Source: Pseudonocardiales bacterium
GTDB taxonomy: Bacteria; Actinomycetota; Actinomycetes; Mycobacteriales; Jatrophihabitantaceae
Direction of reading: 5' to 3'
DNA length: 46,030 nt
NCBI GenBank assembly: GCA_030840445.1
Contig: JAVEEN010000294.1
Location: forward strand, 1-46,030
Both the position numbers and the translations under genes were made by a program. The stretch's first letter is position 1; the number at the start of each line of letters is the position of its first letter. Positions 1-9,397 of the stretch are shown here, piece by piece. The notes below the pieces were generated by a model. That model saw nothing but the letters and a program-made list of their open reading frames with translations. It did no database searches and was not told the origin of the DNA.

Positions 1-539
1 TTGAACGTCTCGCAGTTCTTGCCCTTGTCCCATTGCCCACCACGCTCCATCTGGAATTCCCGCTCGGACACGTCGTTGCTGATCGCATAACCGGCGATCA
101 CCGCCGCGGCATCCTCGGGCGAATCGAGGTAGCGGGCTTGATGGCCGATCACCACGGCCAGCTCGACCTCCCAGTCGGTCTTGACCGACTTGCGCGGCAC
201 CAGCACCTGATCATTCGGACCGATCACCGTGTCCGGCGTCTTGAGGAAAAGGATCGGCTCGGCGGGGATCTGCGCACCGGTCTCGGCCGCGTGATCGCGG
301 TAGTTCAACCCGATGCACACCACCTTGCCGATGCCGGCCAGCGGCGGACCGAAGCGCTGCACGGTCCGTACCTCCGGGAGAGCGCGGATGGCGGCTGCAT
401 CCAGGCCCCGACCGAGCACGGCCGGCAGGCCCGCGGCCGTCAGATCGGGCGTGACCGGACGCAGATCGTGCCAAGTTCCCTCACTGTCGGCGACCAGCGG
501 TTGCTCCGCTCCCGGTAGACCATGGCGGGCCAGTCTCAT
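1..539 (-). CDS. Fumarylacetoacetate hydrolase family protein, probable 2,4-diketo-3-deoxy-L-fuconate hydrolase (partial, runs off left edge)
   Basis: Minus-strand open frame from ATG at 539 to window start without stop: MRLARHGLPGAEQPLVADSEGTWHDLRPVTPDL...GIGKVVCIGLNYRDHAAETGAQIPAEPILFLKTPDTVIGPNDQVLVPRKSVKTDWEVELAVVIG...AISNDVSEREFQMERGGQWDKGKNCETF, typical FAH-fold motifs; next to L-fuconate dehydratase. Confidence 0.85.
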   Translation of the reverse strand, partial: MRLARHGLPGAEQPLVADSEGTWHDLRPVTPDLTAAGLPAVLGRGLDAAAIRALPEVRTVQRFGPPLAGIGKVVCIGLNYRDHAAETGAQIPAEPILFLKTPDTVIGPNDQVLVPRKSVKTDWEVELAVVIGHQARYLDSPEDAAAVIAGYAISNDVSEREFQMERGGQWDKGKNCETF

Positions 540-722
540 CTACGTCCTCCGGTTGTTGAACTGAATCCGTTTGCTCAATGTCTGTTTGCTCAAGATAAGT
601 CTAATCATCCGATCTTTTGATCCTACATCAGGGCTTTGGCGGGCTTCTATTGCCGCACGAGTTGGAAATCTGTCGGTTTCTCTGCTAAACATCAGATGAA
701 TCTCGGAAGGAGCGAAAACCCA

Positions 723-2018
723 ATGAGCCTGAACATCACCGAGCTGGATTGCGCGGACCTACGTTTCCCCACCTCCACAGAGTCCGACGGCTCGGACGCG
801 ATGAACCCCGACCCCGACTATTCCGCCGCGTACGTGATCGTGCGAACGAGCGATCCCGAGCAGAACGGCCACGGTTTCGTATTCACGATCGGGCGCGGCA
901 ACGAGGTCCAGACCGCCGCCATCCGGGCGCTGGAGCCGCACCTCGTCGGGATGGATCTCGAGACGGTGCTCGGTGACATGGGCGAGACGTGGCGCCGCCT
1001 GGTTCACGACTCGCAACTGCGCTGGCTGGGTCCGGAAAAGGGCGTCATGCACATGGCGATCGGGGCTGTGGTCAACGCGCTGTGGGATCTCAAAGCGCGC
1101 CGGGCTGGGCTACCGCTGTGGCAACTGCTGGCCGAGATGAGCCCCGAAGAGCTGGTCGATCTGGTCGACTTCCGTTACCTTACCGACGCGCTCACTCGCG
1201 ACGAGGCGCTGGAGATCCTGGCCAAGGCCGAGCCTGGGCGGCAGCACCGCATCGACCAGCTGCGCAATAACGGCTTCCCCGCTTATACGACGACGCCGGG
1301 TTGGCTGGGCTATTCGGACGAGAAGCTGGCGCAACTGTCCCGCGAGGCGGTTGTGGACGGGTTCACCCAGATCAAGCTGAAGGTCGGCGCGAACCTAGCC
1401 GACGATCAGCGCCGCATGGGCATCGCCCGCGCCGCGGTCGGGCCGGACCTGCGCATCGCCGTCGACGCCAACCAGCGCTGGGACGTGCCGGAGGCCATCG
1501 AGTGGATGACCGCACTGGCGCCGCACGAGCCGTACTGGATCGAGGAACCGACCAGTCCCGACGACATCCTCGGCCACGCCTCGATCCGCCGAGCCATCTC
1601 GACGCCAGTGGCGACGGGCGAGCACGTCCACAACCGGGTGATGTTCAAGCAGTTGCTCCAGTCGCAGGCCGTCGATTTTGTGCAGATTGATGCGACCAGG
1701 GTTGCCGGCGTGAATGAGAATGTCGCGATCCTGCTGCTCGCGGCCAAGTACGGCAAGCCGGTCTGCCCGCATGCCGGCGGCGTCGGGTTGTGCGAGCTGG
1801 TGCAGCACCTGTCGATGTTCGACTTCGTCGCGGTCAGCGGGTCGGTGGAGGACCGCGTGATCGAGTACGTCGACCACCTACATGAGCACTTCGCGACACC
1901 GGTGGTGGTCCGCGACGGGAGCTACGTCGCGCCGACCACCCCGGGCAGCTCCGCCGAGATCCTGCCGCTCACCCGGGAACGGTTCCGCTTCCCGGATGGT
2001 GAGGTCTGGTCGGGGTGA
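723..2018 (+). CDS. fucD: L-fuconate dehydratase (enolase superfamily)
   Basis: [31 protein letters not shown]...[64 protein letters not shown] 723 preceded by ggaaggag RBS (ORF track extends upstream to 636). Confidence 0.9.
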   Translation: MSLNITELDCADLRFPTSTESDGSDAMNPDPDYSAAYVIVRTSDPEQNGHGFVFTIGRGNEVQTAAIRALEPHLVGMDLETVLGDMGETWRRLVHDSQLRWLGPEKGVMHMAIGAVVNALWDLKARRAGLPLWQLLAEMSPEELVDLVDFRYLTDALTRDEALEILAKAEPGRQHRIDQLRNNGFPAYTTTPGWLGYSDEKLAQLSREAVVDGFTQIKLKVGANLADDQRRMGIARAAVGPDLRIAVDANQRWDVPEAIEWMTALAPHEPYWIEEPTSPDDILGHASIRRAISTPVATGEHVHNRVMFKQLLQSQAVDFVQIDATRVAGVNENVAILLLAAKYGKPVCPHAGGVGLCELVQHLSMFDFVAVSGSVEDRVIEYVDHLHEHFATPVVVRDGSYVAPTTPGSSAEILPLTRERFRFPDGEVWSG

Positions 2019-2026
2019 ACCGAGCG

Positions 2027-2722
2027 CTAGCTCGCCAACGCCTGGCGCAGCCACTCCTCGACACCGGCGACGTGCACGGTCGCCCAGGCGTGGGCAAGCG
2101 CGGGCTGGCGGCGCAGGATGGCGTCGGCGATAGCGTGATGTTCGGCCAGCGTCCGGGTACGCGAGTCGCCCTGGGTCAGACCCCGCCACACCCGGGCTCG
2201 CTGCGTGGGCCGCGAGAGGCTGTCGATCAGCGAGCAGAGCACGGGGTTGCCGCTTGCCTCGGCGATGCGGTGATGGAACTCGATGTCGTTCTGGACGAGT
2301 TCCTCGACGCTCGGTTCCGAACCGACGCTCCCGGCGAAGGCCACCAGGTCGCGCGCGTCGGCCTCACTCATCGCCGAGGCGGCCAGTTGCGAAGCGGCCG
2401 GCTCCAGCACGCGGCGGACCTCGAACAGCTGCAGGACGCTGGCATCTTGGTGGAAGTCGACGAGGAAGGCCATCGCCTCCATCAGCACGTCGGCTTGCAG
2501 GCTCGTGACGTAGGTCCCGTCGCCCTGCCGGACATCGAGGATGCGCACGAGCGACAGGGCTCGTACGGCCTCCCGCAGCGAGCCGCGACTGATACCGAGT
2601 TCGTCGGCGAGATCGGCCTCGCGGGGCAACCGGTCACCGGCTTTGAGCCGACCGTCCAGGATCATCTGCTTGATCTTGGTGATCGCGTCCTCGGTCAACG
2701 ACATTCGCTGGTCCTCACTCAT
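2027..2722 (-). CDS. GntR-family (FadR/FCD subfamily) transcriptional regulator
   Basis: MSEDQRMSLTEDAITKIKQMILDGRLKAGDRLPREADLADELGISRGSLREAVRALSLVRILDVRQGDGTYV wHTH plus FCD-like C-terminus; ORF opens at 2767 but the operator-like CATCGGATG at 2745-2753 favours the start at 2722 or 2704. Confidence 0.85.
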   Translation of the reverse strand: MSEDQRMSLTEDAITKIKQMILDGRLKAGDRLPREADLADELGISRGSLREAVRALSLVRILDVRQGDGTYVTSLQADVLMEAMAFLVDFHQDASVLQLFEVRRVLEPAASQLAASAMSEADARDLVAFAGSVGSEPSVEELVQNDIEFHHRIAEASGNPVLCSLIDSLSRPTQRARVWRGLTQGDSRTRTLAEHHAIADAILRRQPALAHAWATVHVAGVEEWLRQALAS

Positions 2723-2903
2723 TCGGTCGCGGCTGCACTCGAAACATCGGATGGTTGTCGGCTCCATCCCGGCTACGAGCCAGCGGGGCAGCCGAGAATA
2801 GCCTACTCAAGGGGAACATTCTCCACACTCGCCAAAGGGACCCTTTTCGAATGATCAGTTGTTTGGTGTCAACGCCGGGATCGCCGACCGGTAAGGACTG
2901 GGC

Positions 2904-4049
2904 GTGAAGATCACCAGCTTGGAGACGTTCATCGTCCCGCCGCGATGGTGCTTCCTGAAGATCACCACCGACGAGGGGATCGTTGGTTGGGGTGAGCCGG
3001 TAGTCGAAGGCAGGGCCGCCACCGTGGCTGCGGCGGTCGACGAGCTGAGTGATCAGTTGCTAGGTGCTGATCCGTTGACCATCGAGCGGCACTGGCAGCA
3101 ACTGACGAAAGGCGGCTTCTACCGCGGTGGCCCGGTACTCAGCAGTGCGGTCGCAGGTATCGACCAGGCACTGTGGGACATTGCCGGCAAGGTGCATGGT
3201 GTCCCGGTGCACGAACTGCTGGGCGGGGCGGTTCGTGACCGGGTTCGGGTCTACAGCTGGATAGGCGGCGATGAACCCGACGCGGTGGCGGATGCGGCGC
3301 TCGCGCGCCAGCAGGCTGGCTTCTCGGCCATCAAAATGAATGCCTCGGCCGGGCTGCGGCACCTCGACACCGCCCAGGCGGTGACCGACATCGTGGCGCG
3401 GGTTGCCGCGATCAGGCAGGCGTGTGGGCCGCAGTTCGACATCGCCATCGACTTCCACGGCCGGTTGACGCTGCCGATGGCCCGGCGGGTGCTGCCGTTG
3501 CTCGAGCCCTACCTGCCGATGTTCGTCGAGGAGCCGGTCGTTCCCGAGCTCAGCGGGCAGCTCGACCGGATCTGTGCGGGCACCTCGATACCCATCGCCA
3601 CAGGCGAACGGCTCTATTCCCGCTGGGACTTCGTCGCCGCCATCAACGCCGGTATCGCGGTGGCGCAGCCAGATGTGTCACACGCCGGCGGGATCTCCGA
3701 GCTTCGCCGGATCGCCACGCTGGCCGAGACCTACGACGTCGCTCTGGCGCCGCACTGCCCACTGGGGCCTATCGCTCTCGCCGCATGTCTGCAGGTCGAT
3801 CTGGTCAGCGCGAACACGCTGATCCAGGAGCAGAGCGTCGGTATCCACTACAACGAGGCGTACGACGTGCTCGACTACCTGGCCGACGTCTCGGTCTTCG
3901 AGATGGCCGACGGATACATCGAGCGCTTGACCGGCCCGGGCTTGGGTATCGAGGTCGATGAGAAGGCGGTGCGGCGTGCGGCCGAGATCGGTCACCGCTG
4001 GCGCAATCCGGTCTTTCGCCGCGACGACGGAGGGTTGACCGAGTGGTGA
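2904..4049 (+). CDS. Mandelate racemase/enolase superfamily enzyme, D-galactonate dehydratase-like
   Basis: MKITSLETFIVPPRWCFLKITTDEGIVGWGEPVVEG...GGPVLSSAVAGIDQALWDIAGK...DFHGRLTLPMARRVLPLLEPYLPMFVEEPVVPE...PHCPLGPIALAACLQVD. Confidence 0.8.
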   Translation: MKITSLETFIVPPRWCFLKITTDEGIVGWGEPVVEGRAATVAAAVDELSDQLLGADPLTIERHWQQLTKGGFYRGGPVLSSAVAGIDQALWDIAGKVHGVPVHELLGGAVRDRVRVYSWIGGDEPDAVADAALARQQAGFSAIKMNASAGLRHLDTAQAVTDIVARVAAIRQACGPQFDIAIDFHGRLTLPMARRVLPLLEPYLPMFVEEPVVPELSGQLDRICAGTSIPIATGERLYSRWDFVAAINAGIAVAQPDVSHAGGISELRRIATLAETYDVALAPHCPLGPIALAACLQVDLVSANTLIQEQSVGIHYNEAYDVLDYLADVSVFEMADGYIERLTGPGLGIEVDEKAVRRAAEIGHRWRNPVFRRDDGGLTEW

Positions 4050-4129
4050 GCTCCACCCCTCAGTTCACCCAAACATCGGATGCATAGGCCCAAATCAGCC
4101 AACGTTTCAGCAAGCTAACCCCAATTTAC

Positions 4130-4159
4130 TTGACATGAGCCAGGAAGACATCCTATGTT
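4130..4159 (+). promoter_or_regulatory. Putative promoter TTGACA-N18-TATGTT with operator-like CATCCTATG over the -10 region
   Basis: Upstream of sugar-binding protein gene; related CATCGGATG at 4074-4082. Confidence 0.5.
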
Positions 4160-4252
4160 TCCAGGAGATCAACCGCCTCTTTGCGGTTGGGAACGTGCGG
4201 GCCAACCGCAGTCAAAACCTCGCATCGCGACCCAATATTTCGTGGAGTGACC

Positions 4253-5635
4253 ATGACATCAGAATCGGATTGCGCTGTTTCCGGCACGGCGCCGGCTACC
4301 AGAACGCACTCGTGGCGCCGTCGCATCGTGCGGCGCGGCCTCGCGGCCACCGCGGTCGGCCTCGTACTGGCGAGCGTTCTCGCCGCCTGCGGGACCAAGA
4401 GCTCCTCGAGTGGGGGCACCGTCACCCTGCACGTGCAAACCCTCACCGGGCCGCAGGCGCAAGACATGCAGGTGATGGCGCAGGCCTATGAGGCAAGCCA
4501 TCCCAACGTCAAGATCCAGATCGACGCGCTGGCCGACGTCGCCTCCAAGATGCCCAACGTCGCCGTGCTGAACGGGTCCAACCCGCCCGACGTCGGCTTC
4601 GTCCAGTACGACGGCGGGGCCTACGCAGCCGAACTCGCCAACAACAAGCTCACGCCCTTGACGGACATCTGGCAGAGCAACAACCTCGCCAAGCACTACG
4701 GGCCGTCGGTCACGAAGCAGTACACCGTGAATGGCAGCCAGTACGCCGTGTTGTGGGACACCGTCTACATCGCCCCGATGTACTACAACGTCGACGCCTT
4801 CGCCAAGGCCGGCATCACGGTCACCAACCACCGGATAACGCTGCCGCAGTTCTACGACGCGGTGAGCAAGCTCAAGGCAAACGGATATCAGGGCCTCGGG
4901 GTGGGCGGTAACACGTCCTACCACCTCGGTCATCTAGTCGACATGCTGCTGCAGACGGCCGCTACGCCGGCGCAGTACGACAGCCTGCTGACCAACTGGC
5001 AGGGCTCGGTACCTGCGACGGTCAAGTACACCGACCCTGCGTTCGTGAACACCCTGCAGACGTTGAAGGACTTCCAGTCCAACGGCGTCTTCCAGTCGGG
5101 CATGCTCAGCCAGGATTACACCCAGGCCGAGGCGCTCTTTGCAGCCGGCAAGCTGGGCATGTTCATGGGCGGCACGTGGACGCCGAGCGAACTCAACGGA
5201 TCGTTGAAGGTTCCGTTCAAGTACGACTACATCCTGCCGCCGACGTTGAACCCGGCCCAGACGACCAAATTCGAAGGCGTCGCCACCGACGCTTTCGTGT
5301 TGCCGCTGAAGTCCAAGCACCCGACGCAGGCCAAGGACTTCCTGAAGTTCGTCGGTAGCGCGCAGGGCCAGACCGCGGTGGCCAAGGGCGGCTTGCTGCC
5401 GATCTTCGCCGACCTGCCGGCCAGCGACTTGACCACCATCGGCCCGGTCGTCTCCTCGATCCTGCAGGACGTCAAGACGAACGGCTCCGCAGGCCTTTGG
5501 GACTCGTTGGTCCCGAACACGATCGGCCAGCCCTTCGGAGTGCCGAAGTACCAGGCGCTGCTGAGCGGACAGTCGAGCGTGCAACAAGTGGCTTCGGAAT
5601 TCCAGACCGAGCTGGACAAGCTGCGGGCGGGCTGA
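4253..5635 (+). CDS. ABC transporter extracellular sugar-binding lipoprotein
   Basis: Signal/lipobox LAATAVGLVLASVLAACG; TLHVQTLTGPQAQDMQVMAQAYEASHPNVKIQID; followed by two permeases. Confidence 0.85.
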   Translation: MTSESDCAVSGTAPATRTHSWRRRIVRRGLAATAVGLVLASVLAACGTKSSSSGGTVTLHVQTLTGPQAQDMQVMAQAYEASHPNVKIQIDALADVASKMPNVAVLNGSNPPDVGFVQYDGGAYAAELANNKLTPLTDIWQSNNLAKHYGPSVTKQYTVNGSQYAVLWDTVYIAPMYYNVDAFAKAGITVTNHRITLPQFYDAVSKLKANGYQGLGVGGNTSYHLGHLVDMLLQTAATPAQYDSLLTNWQGSVPATVKYTDPAFVNTLQTLKDFQSNGVFQSGMLSQDYTQAEALFAAGKLGMFMGGTWTPSELNGSLKVPFKYDYILPPTLNPAQTTKFEGVATDAFVLPLKSKHPTQAKDFLKFVGSAQGQTAVAKGGLLPIFADLPASDLTTIGPVVSSILQDVKTNGSAGLWDSLVPNTIGQPFGVPKYQALLSGQSSVQQVASEFQTELDKLRAG

Positions 5636-5640
5636 GCCCG

Positions 5641-6591
5641 ATGCTGAGAACCCATCTTCGCCGCCGCTTGCTGGTGATCGGGGCGCTGCCGGCAGTCGCA
5701 GGGATCGCGCTGCTGGTGGCCTACCCGGTCGTGCGGACGGTCTACCTGAGCCTGACGTCGTGGGACGGGGCCAGTGCGCCGAAGTTCATCGGGACCACGA
5801 ATTTTCGTGACATCACCGGCCAGGGTGGTGATCTATGGGCGACAGTGCTCCGCACGATCCGGTTCAGCCTGGTCGCCACTATCGGGGTCATGGTGATCGG
5901 CACGTTGCTGGCCGCGGCCCTGAGCGCTGGAATCCCCGGAGCTCGCTTCTTCCGCGTGGTCTGGTTCCTGCCGATGGTGGTGCCGGTCAGCGTGTCCGGC
6001 GTGTACTGGGTGAACGCCTTCCAGCCGACGACCGGACTGTCGAACTACCTGCTGGGCAAGGTCGGTCTCGGGACCACCCACGCCTGGCTGGCCGATCCGC
6101 ACGCCGCTCTGTACGTGACCTCGTTCGTGTGGGTGTGGATCAGTACGGGCTTCGCCATGATCATCATGCTGGGCGCCATGAACGGAGTACCGGTCGAGAT
6201 CTACGAGGCCGCCGAGATGGACGGTTGCTCGGTGCTGCGCCGGTTCTTCTCCATCACGCTCCCGGTAGTCCGGCCGACGCTGGCAACCGTGGCGTTGCTG
6301 GAAATCATCTTCACGTTCAACGGATTCACCCTGATCTGGGCGATGACCCAGGGCGGTCCCGGAACCTCAACGCAGATCCTGCCGGTGGAGGTTTACCGGC
6401 AGGCGTTCATCAACGGCAATTACGGGGCGGCCTCGGCGCAGGCCGTCGTCGGTGGCGTGTTACTACTGCTCGTCAGCGTCGTGATGACCCGCTTCATCCG
6501 CAGCAGCTCCGGCTCCGGTCGCGCCCGTGCCGGCCTGTTCCGCCGGCGCGCCAACCGATCGGCGCTGGCCGCTGGGCAGGGGATCACATGA
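5641..6591 (+). CDS. ABC transporter permease (carbohydrate, MalF-like)
   Basis: Hydrophobic; EAA-loop EAAEMDGCSVLRRFFSITLPVVRPT; within operon. Confidence 0.85.
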   Translation: MLRTHLRRRLLVIGALPAVAGIALLVAYPVVRTVYLSLTSWDGASAPKFIGTTNFRDITGQGGDLWATVLRTIRFSLVATIGVMVIGTLLAAALSAGIPGARFFRVVWFLPMVVPVSVSGVYWVNAFQPTTGLSNYLLGKVGLGTTHAWLADPHAALYVTSFVWVWISTGFAMIIMLGAMNGVPVEIYEAAEMDGCSVLRRFFSITLPVVRPTLATVALLEIIFTFNGFTLIWAMTQGGPGTSTQILPVEVYRQAFINGNYGAASAQAVVGGVLLLLVSVVMTRFIRSSSGSGRARAGLFRRRANRSALAAGQGIT

Positions 6592-7502
6592 GCGCGACTC
6601 TGAGTACGGCTGAGCCTGCAGCGGCCGCTGTGATGGCCACCAAGACGAGACCCTCACGCAACCACCGCCGCAGCGTCTGGTGGTGGCTGGGCTTCCTGCT
6701 GCTCGTCGTCTGGACGATTGGAACGATCTTTCCGGTCCTGTCGATCTTCCTGTTGTCCGTACGGGGAACCCAGGACGTCTACAACCACCCGCTCGGCTTC
6801 AGCGGGGCATTGCAGTGGGGCAATTACAGTGAGGCGTGGAACGGCGCACCCGGCGGCACGGCTTTCTACCATTACCTGATCAACAGCGTGGTCTCGGTGG
6901 TTGCCGCAATGCTGATCGCGATCGTCCTCGGCACGGTTACGTCCTACGCGCTGGTGCGTAACACCTCTCCGGGCAAGACGCCTCTGCTCCTGCGGGTATT
7001 CGTCATTGCACTGGTGTTTCCATTGGTAGTGCTGGTGATCCCGATCTTCGGCCTGCTCGACCAGGCGGCGCTGCTCAACTCGCCGGCCGCGATTGGCGTC
7101 GTCTACGGTGTGCTCGCCTGTCCTACGGTCGTGCTGATCACCTACTCCGCCTTTCTCGAGTTTCCCGAAGAGCTCATCGACGCGGGCAACCTGGACGGAC
7201 TCTCGGAGTGGGGTGTCTTCCTGCGACTCGTCCTGCCATTGAACCGCGGCCCGATTGCGGCCTGCCTGGTGCTCACGATGATCTTCGTCTGGGGTGAGGC
7301 GCAACTGGGCATCATCGCATTGCAGCAGGCGCAGAGCAAGACGCTGGCCGTCGGTCTGCTCGGCCTGCAGGGCCAGTACTTCACCAACCAGGGAGTGCTG
7401 TTCTCGGGCCTGGCCCTGGCGACGCTGCCGATCTTGGTGGTCTATCTGATCATGCAGAAGTTCATCGTGCGCGGCCTGGCGCTCGGTGGCGCACTGCGCT
7501 GA
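6588..7502 (+). CDS. ABC transporter permease (carbohydrate, MalG-like)
   Basis: ATGA overlap with preceding gene; IDAGNLDGLSEWGVFLRLVLPLNRGPIAACL EAA-type loop; ORF-track start at 5835 is an upstream extension. Confidence 0.85.
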   Translation: MSATLSTAEPAAAAVMATKTRPSRNHRRSVWWWLGFLLLVVWTIGTIFPVLSIFLLSVRGTQDVYNHPLGFSGALQWGNYSEAWNGAPGGTAFYHYLINSVVSVVAAMLIAIVLGTVTSYALVRNTSPGKTPLLLRVFVIALVFPLVVLVIPIFGLLDQAALLNSPAAIGVVYGVLACPTVVLITYSAFLEFPEELIDAGNLDGLSEWGVFLRLVLPLNRGPIAACLVLTMIFVWGEAQLGIIALQQAQSKTLAVGLLGLQGQYFTNQGVLFSGLALATLPILVVYLIMQKFIVRGLALGGALR

Positions 7503-7562
7503 TCTACACACAGGTGGCCGACCCAAACAGCTGGCCGCCATCGCATCGACCGATTGGCTGAC

Positions 7563-8924
7563 ATGCTCGAAGATTTCCGCGACCGCAAGCTCGGCATCAT
7601 GATCCACTGGGGCCTGTACTCGGTGCCCGCTTGGGCGCCTCGCGACACCCGGTTGCTGGATCTCCTGGGTGAGGTGGAGCAGGGTACCTATGGCGTGAAC
7701 GATCCGCGGTACGCCGACATCGATCCGATCCTCACTTCGCCGTACTCCGAGTGGTATCAGAACAGCCAGGCCGACCCTCGCACGCCGACGGCCGCCTACC
7801 ACGGCGAGCACTTCGGCGATCGCGAATACGCTTCGTTCCGGGCTGACTTCGAGGCGGACATCGCCGGCTTCGACGCGCGGACGTGGGCATCGGCCTTCGG
7901 CGGCGCCGGCGCCCGATACCTCGTGCTGATCACCAAGCATCACGACGGTTACCAGTTGTGGCCCAGCGCAGTGGGTGACACCAGCCCACGTCCGGGCTTC
8001 AGCTCGACACGGGACCTGGTGGGGGAGGTCGCCGACGCGGTGAGGGCGCAGGGGCTGATGCTCGGCCTGTACTACTCCGGCGGCTTCGACTGGTGCTTCG
8101 GCGAGTTTCCGGTCACGTCGTACGAGAACTCGCAAGGCTTCATACCGGACACCCCTGAGTACGCCGCGTATGTCGACGCGCATTACCGCGAACTCGTCGA
8201 GCGATACCACCCAGAGGTGTTGTGGAACGACATCGGCTCCCCGCCCGGGCTAGATGTCGCGGGGCTGGTGGACTGGTACCGGGAGCAGGTACCGGGTGGG
8301 CTGATCAACGACCGGTTCCGTCAGGACTCAGTTCCCGACTTCACCACTCCCGAATACGGCAAGTCGGCTGACATCGCCGAGCAGCCTTGGGAAATGTGTC
8401 GCGGCGTCGGTCATTCATTCGGCTACAACCGCGCCGAAACCCAGGCCGAGACACTGAACGTCGCCGAGGCCGTGCGCCTGCTCGCCGACGTCGTCAGCAA
8501 GAACGGCAACCTGTTGCTCGGTGTCGGTCCCACCTCCACCGGCGAGATCCCACCGCTGCAGGCTGAGTTGTTGCGCGGGCTCGGCCGCTGGTTGCAGGTG
8601 AACGGCGACGCCATCTTCGGTACCCGCCCCTGGCATGCAGCCGAGGTCACCATCGTCGGCGGCCAGACCGGCTACTTCACCCGTCGCGGTAACGACGAGC
8701 TCTACCTGATCGTCCCGGGCTTGCAGGCCGGCCCCGTGGAAATCGAAGGCTTCATCGTCGCCGAGGATACGCAGGCAGCCGTGCTCGGTGCCGGACCGGT
8801 CGCGGTGCGGACCGAGGCCGGCCGGACCCGGTTGCAGATCGACGCTGTTCCGGTCGAGGAGGCCGTGGCAATCCGATTCGCTGGTTCCGACATCGTCCAC
8901 CGGGCCAGCCGGATCAGCAGCTGA
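7563..8924 (+). CDS. Alpha-L-fucosidase (GH29), no obvious signal peptide
   Basis: KLGIMIHWGLYSVPAWA; YLVLITKHHDGYQLWPS; RYHPEVLWNDIGSP (GH29 nucleophile Asp region); NGNLLLGVGPTSTGEIPPLQ. Confidence 0.9.
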   Translation: MLEDFRDRKLGIMIHWGLYSVPAWAPRDTRLLDLLGEVEQGTYGVNDPRYADIDPILTSPYSEWYQNSQADPRTPTAAYHGEHFGDREYASFRADFEADIAGFDARTWASAFGGAGARYLVLITKHHDGYQLWPSAVGDTSPRPGFSSTRDLVGEVADAVRAQGLMLGLYYSGGFDWCFGEFPVTSYENSQGFIPDTPEYAAYVDAHYRELVERYHPEVLWNDIGSPPGLDVAGLVDWYREQVPGGLINDRFRQDSVPDFTTPEYGKSADIAEQPWEMCRGVGHSFGYNRAETQAETLNVAEAVRLLADVVSKNGNLLLGVGPTSTGEIPPLQAELLRGLGRWLQVNGDAIFGTRPWHAAEVTIVGGQTGYFTRRGNDELYLIVPGLQAGPVEIEGFIVAEDTQAAVLGAGPVAVRTEAGRTRLQIDAVPVEEAVAIRFAGSDIVHRASRISS

Positions 8925-9397
8925 AGCGGTTCGTCGCTCGCTCATACCGCTGCCGAGGCGTGAGCATCACGCCGGCCAGGGGCCATCGGGCCCATCGGTA
9001 GCGCCGTAGCCTGCCGGCCCTGAAAAGTGGCCTCTTCGCTCGAAAACCGCGGGCAGCACTCTTTCTCACCTCAGACCTCGCCGTGACCAATCCGGCTGGC
9101 GCGCCAAGGGTCGCAGCTCGCTGATCACTCAGTGCGGCGGGACTTGGGGCGAAGGGTGTTCGAACGGGCGCCAGCTCGGGCGAGCGTCCGGTTGAGTTCG
9201 ATGCGGATTTCGCGTACGCAGCTCTGTTTCCGGTAGGTAACAGATTGGCATTTTGAATCCAAAGCGTTGACACCTACTTGGGGTTTCTGGCACGCTCGAG
9301 CCCTCGCACATATTGCATTCAGAATCCACAGACTATATCAAGCCGGCCGGGGCCGGAGAAGTTTTCGGAATTTTCCCGACGAACGGAATTGAGGAGC

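Noticed and set aside
33-518. Plus-strand ORFs at the left edge
   Set aside because: Opposite strand encodes a clear FAH-family protein.
6654-8210. Minus-strand 518-aa ORF
   Set aside because: Shadow ORF antisense to a permease and GH29 gene; low-complexity R/H/Q-rich translation typical of high-GC antisense frames.
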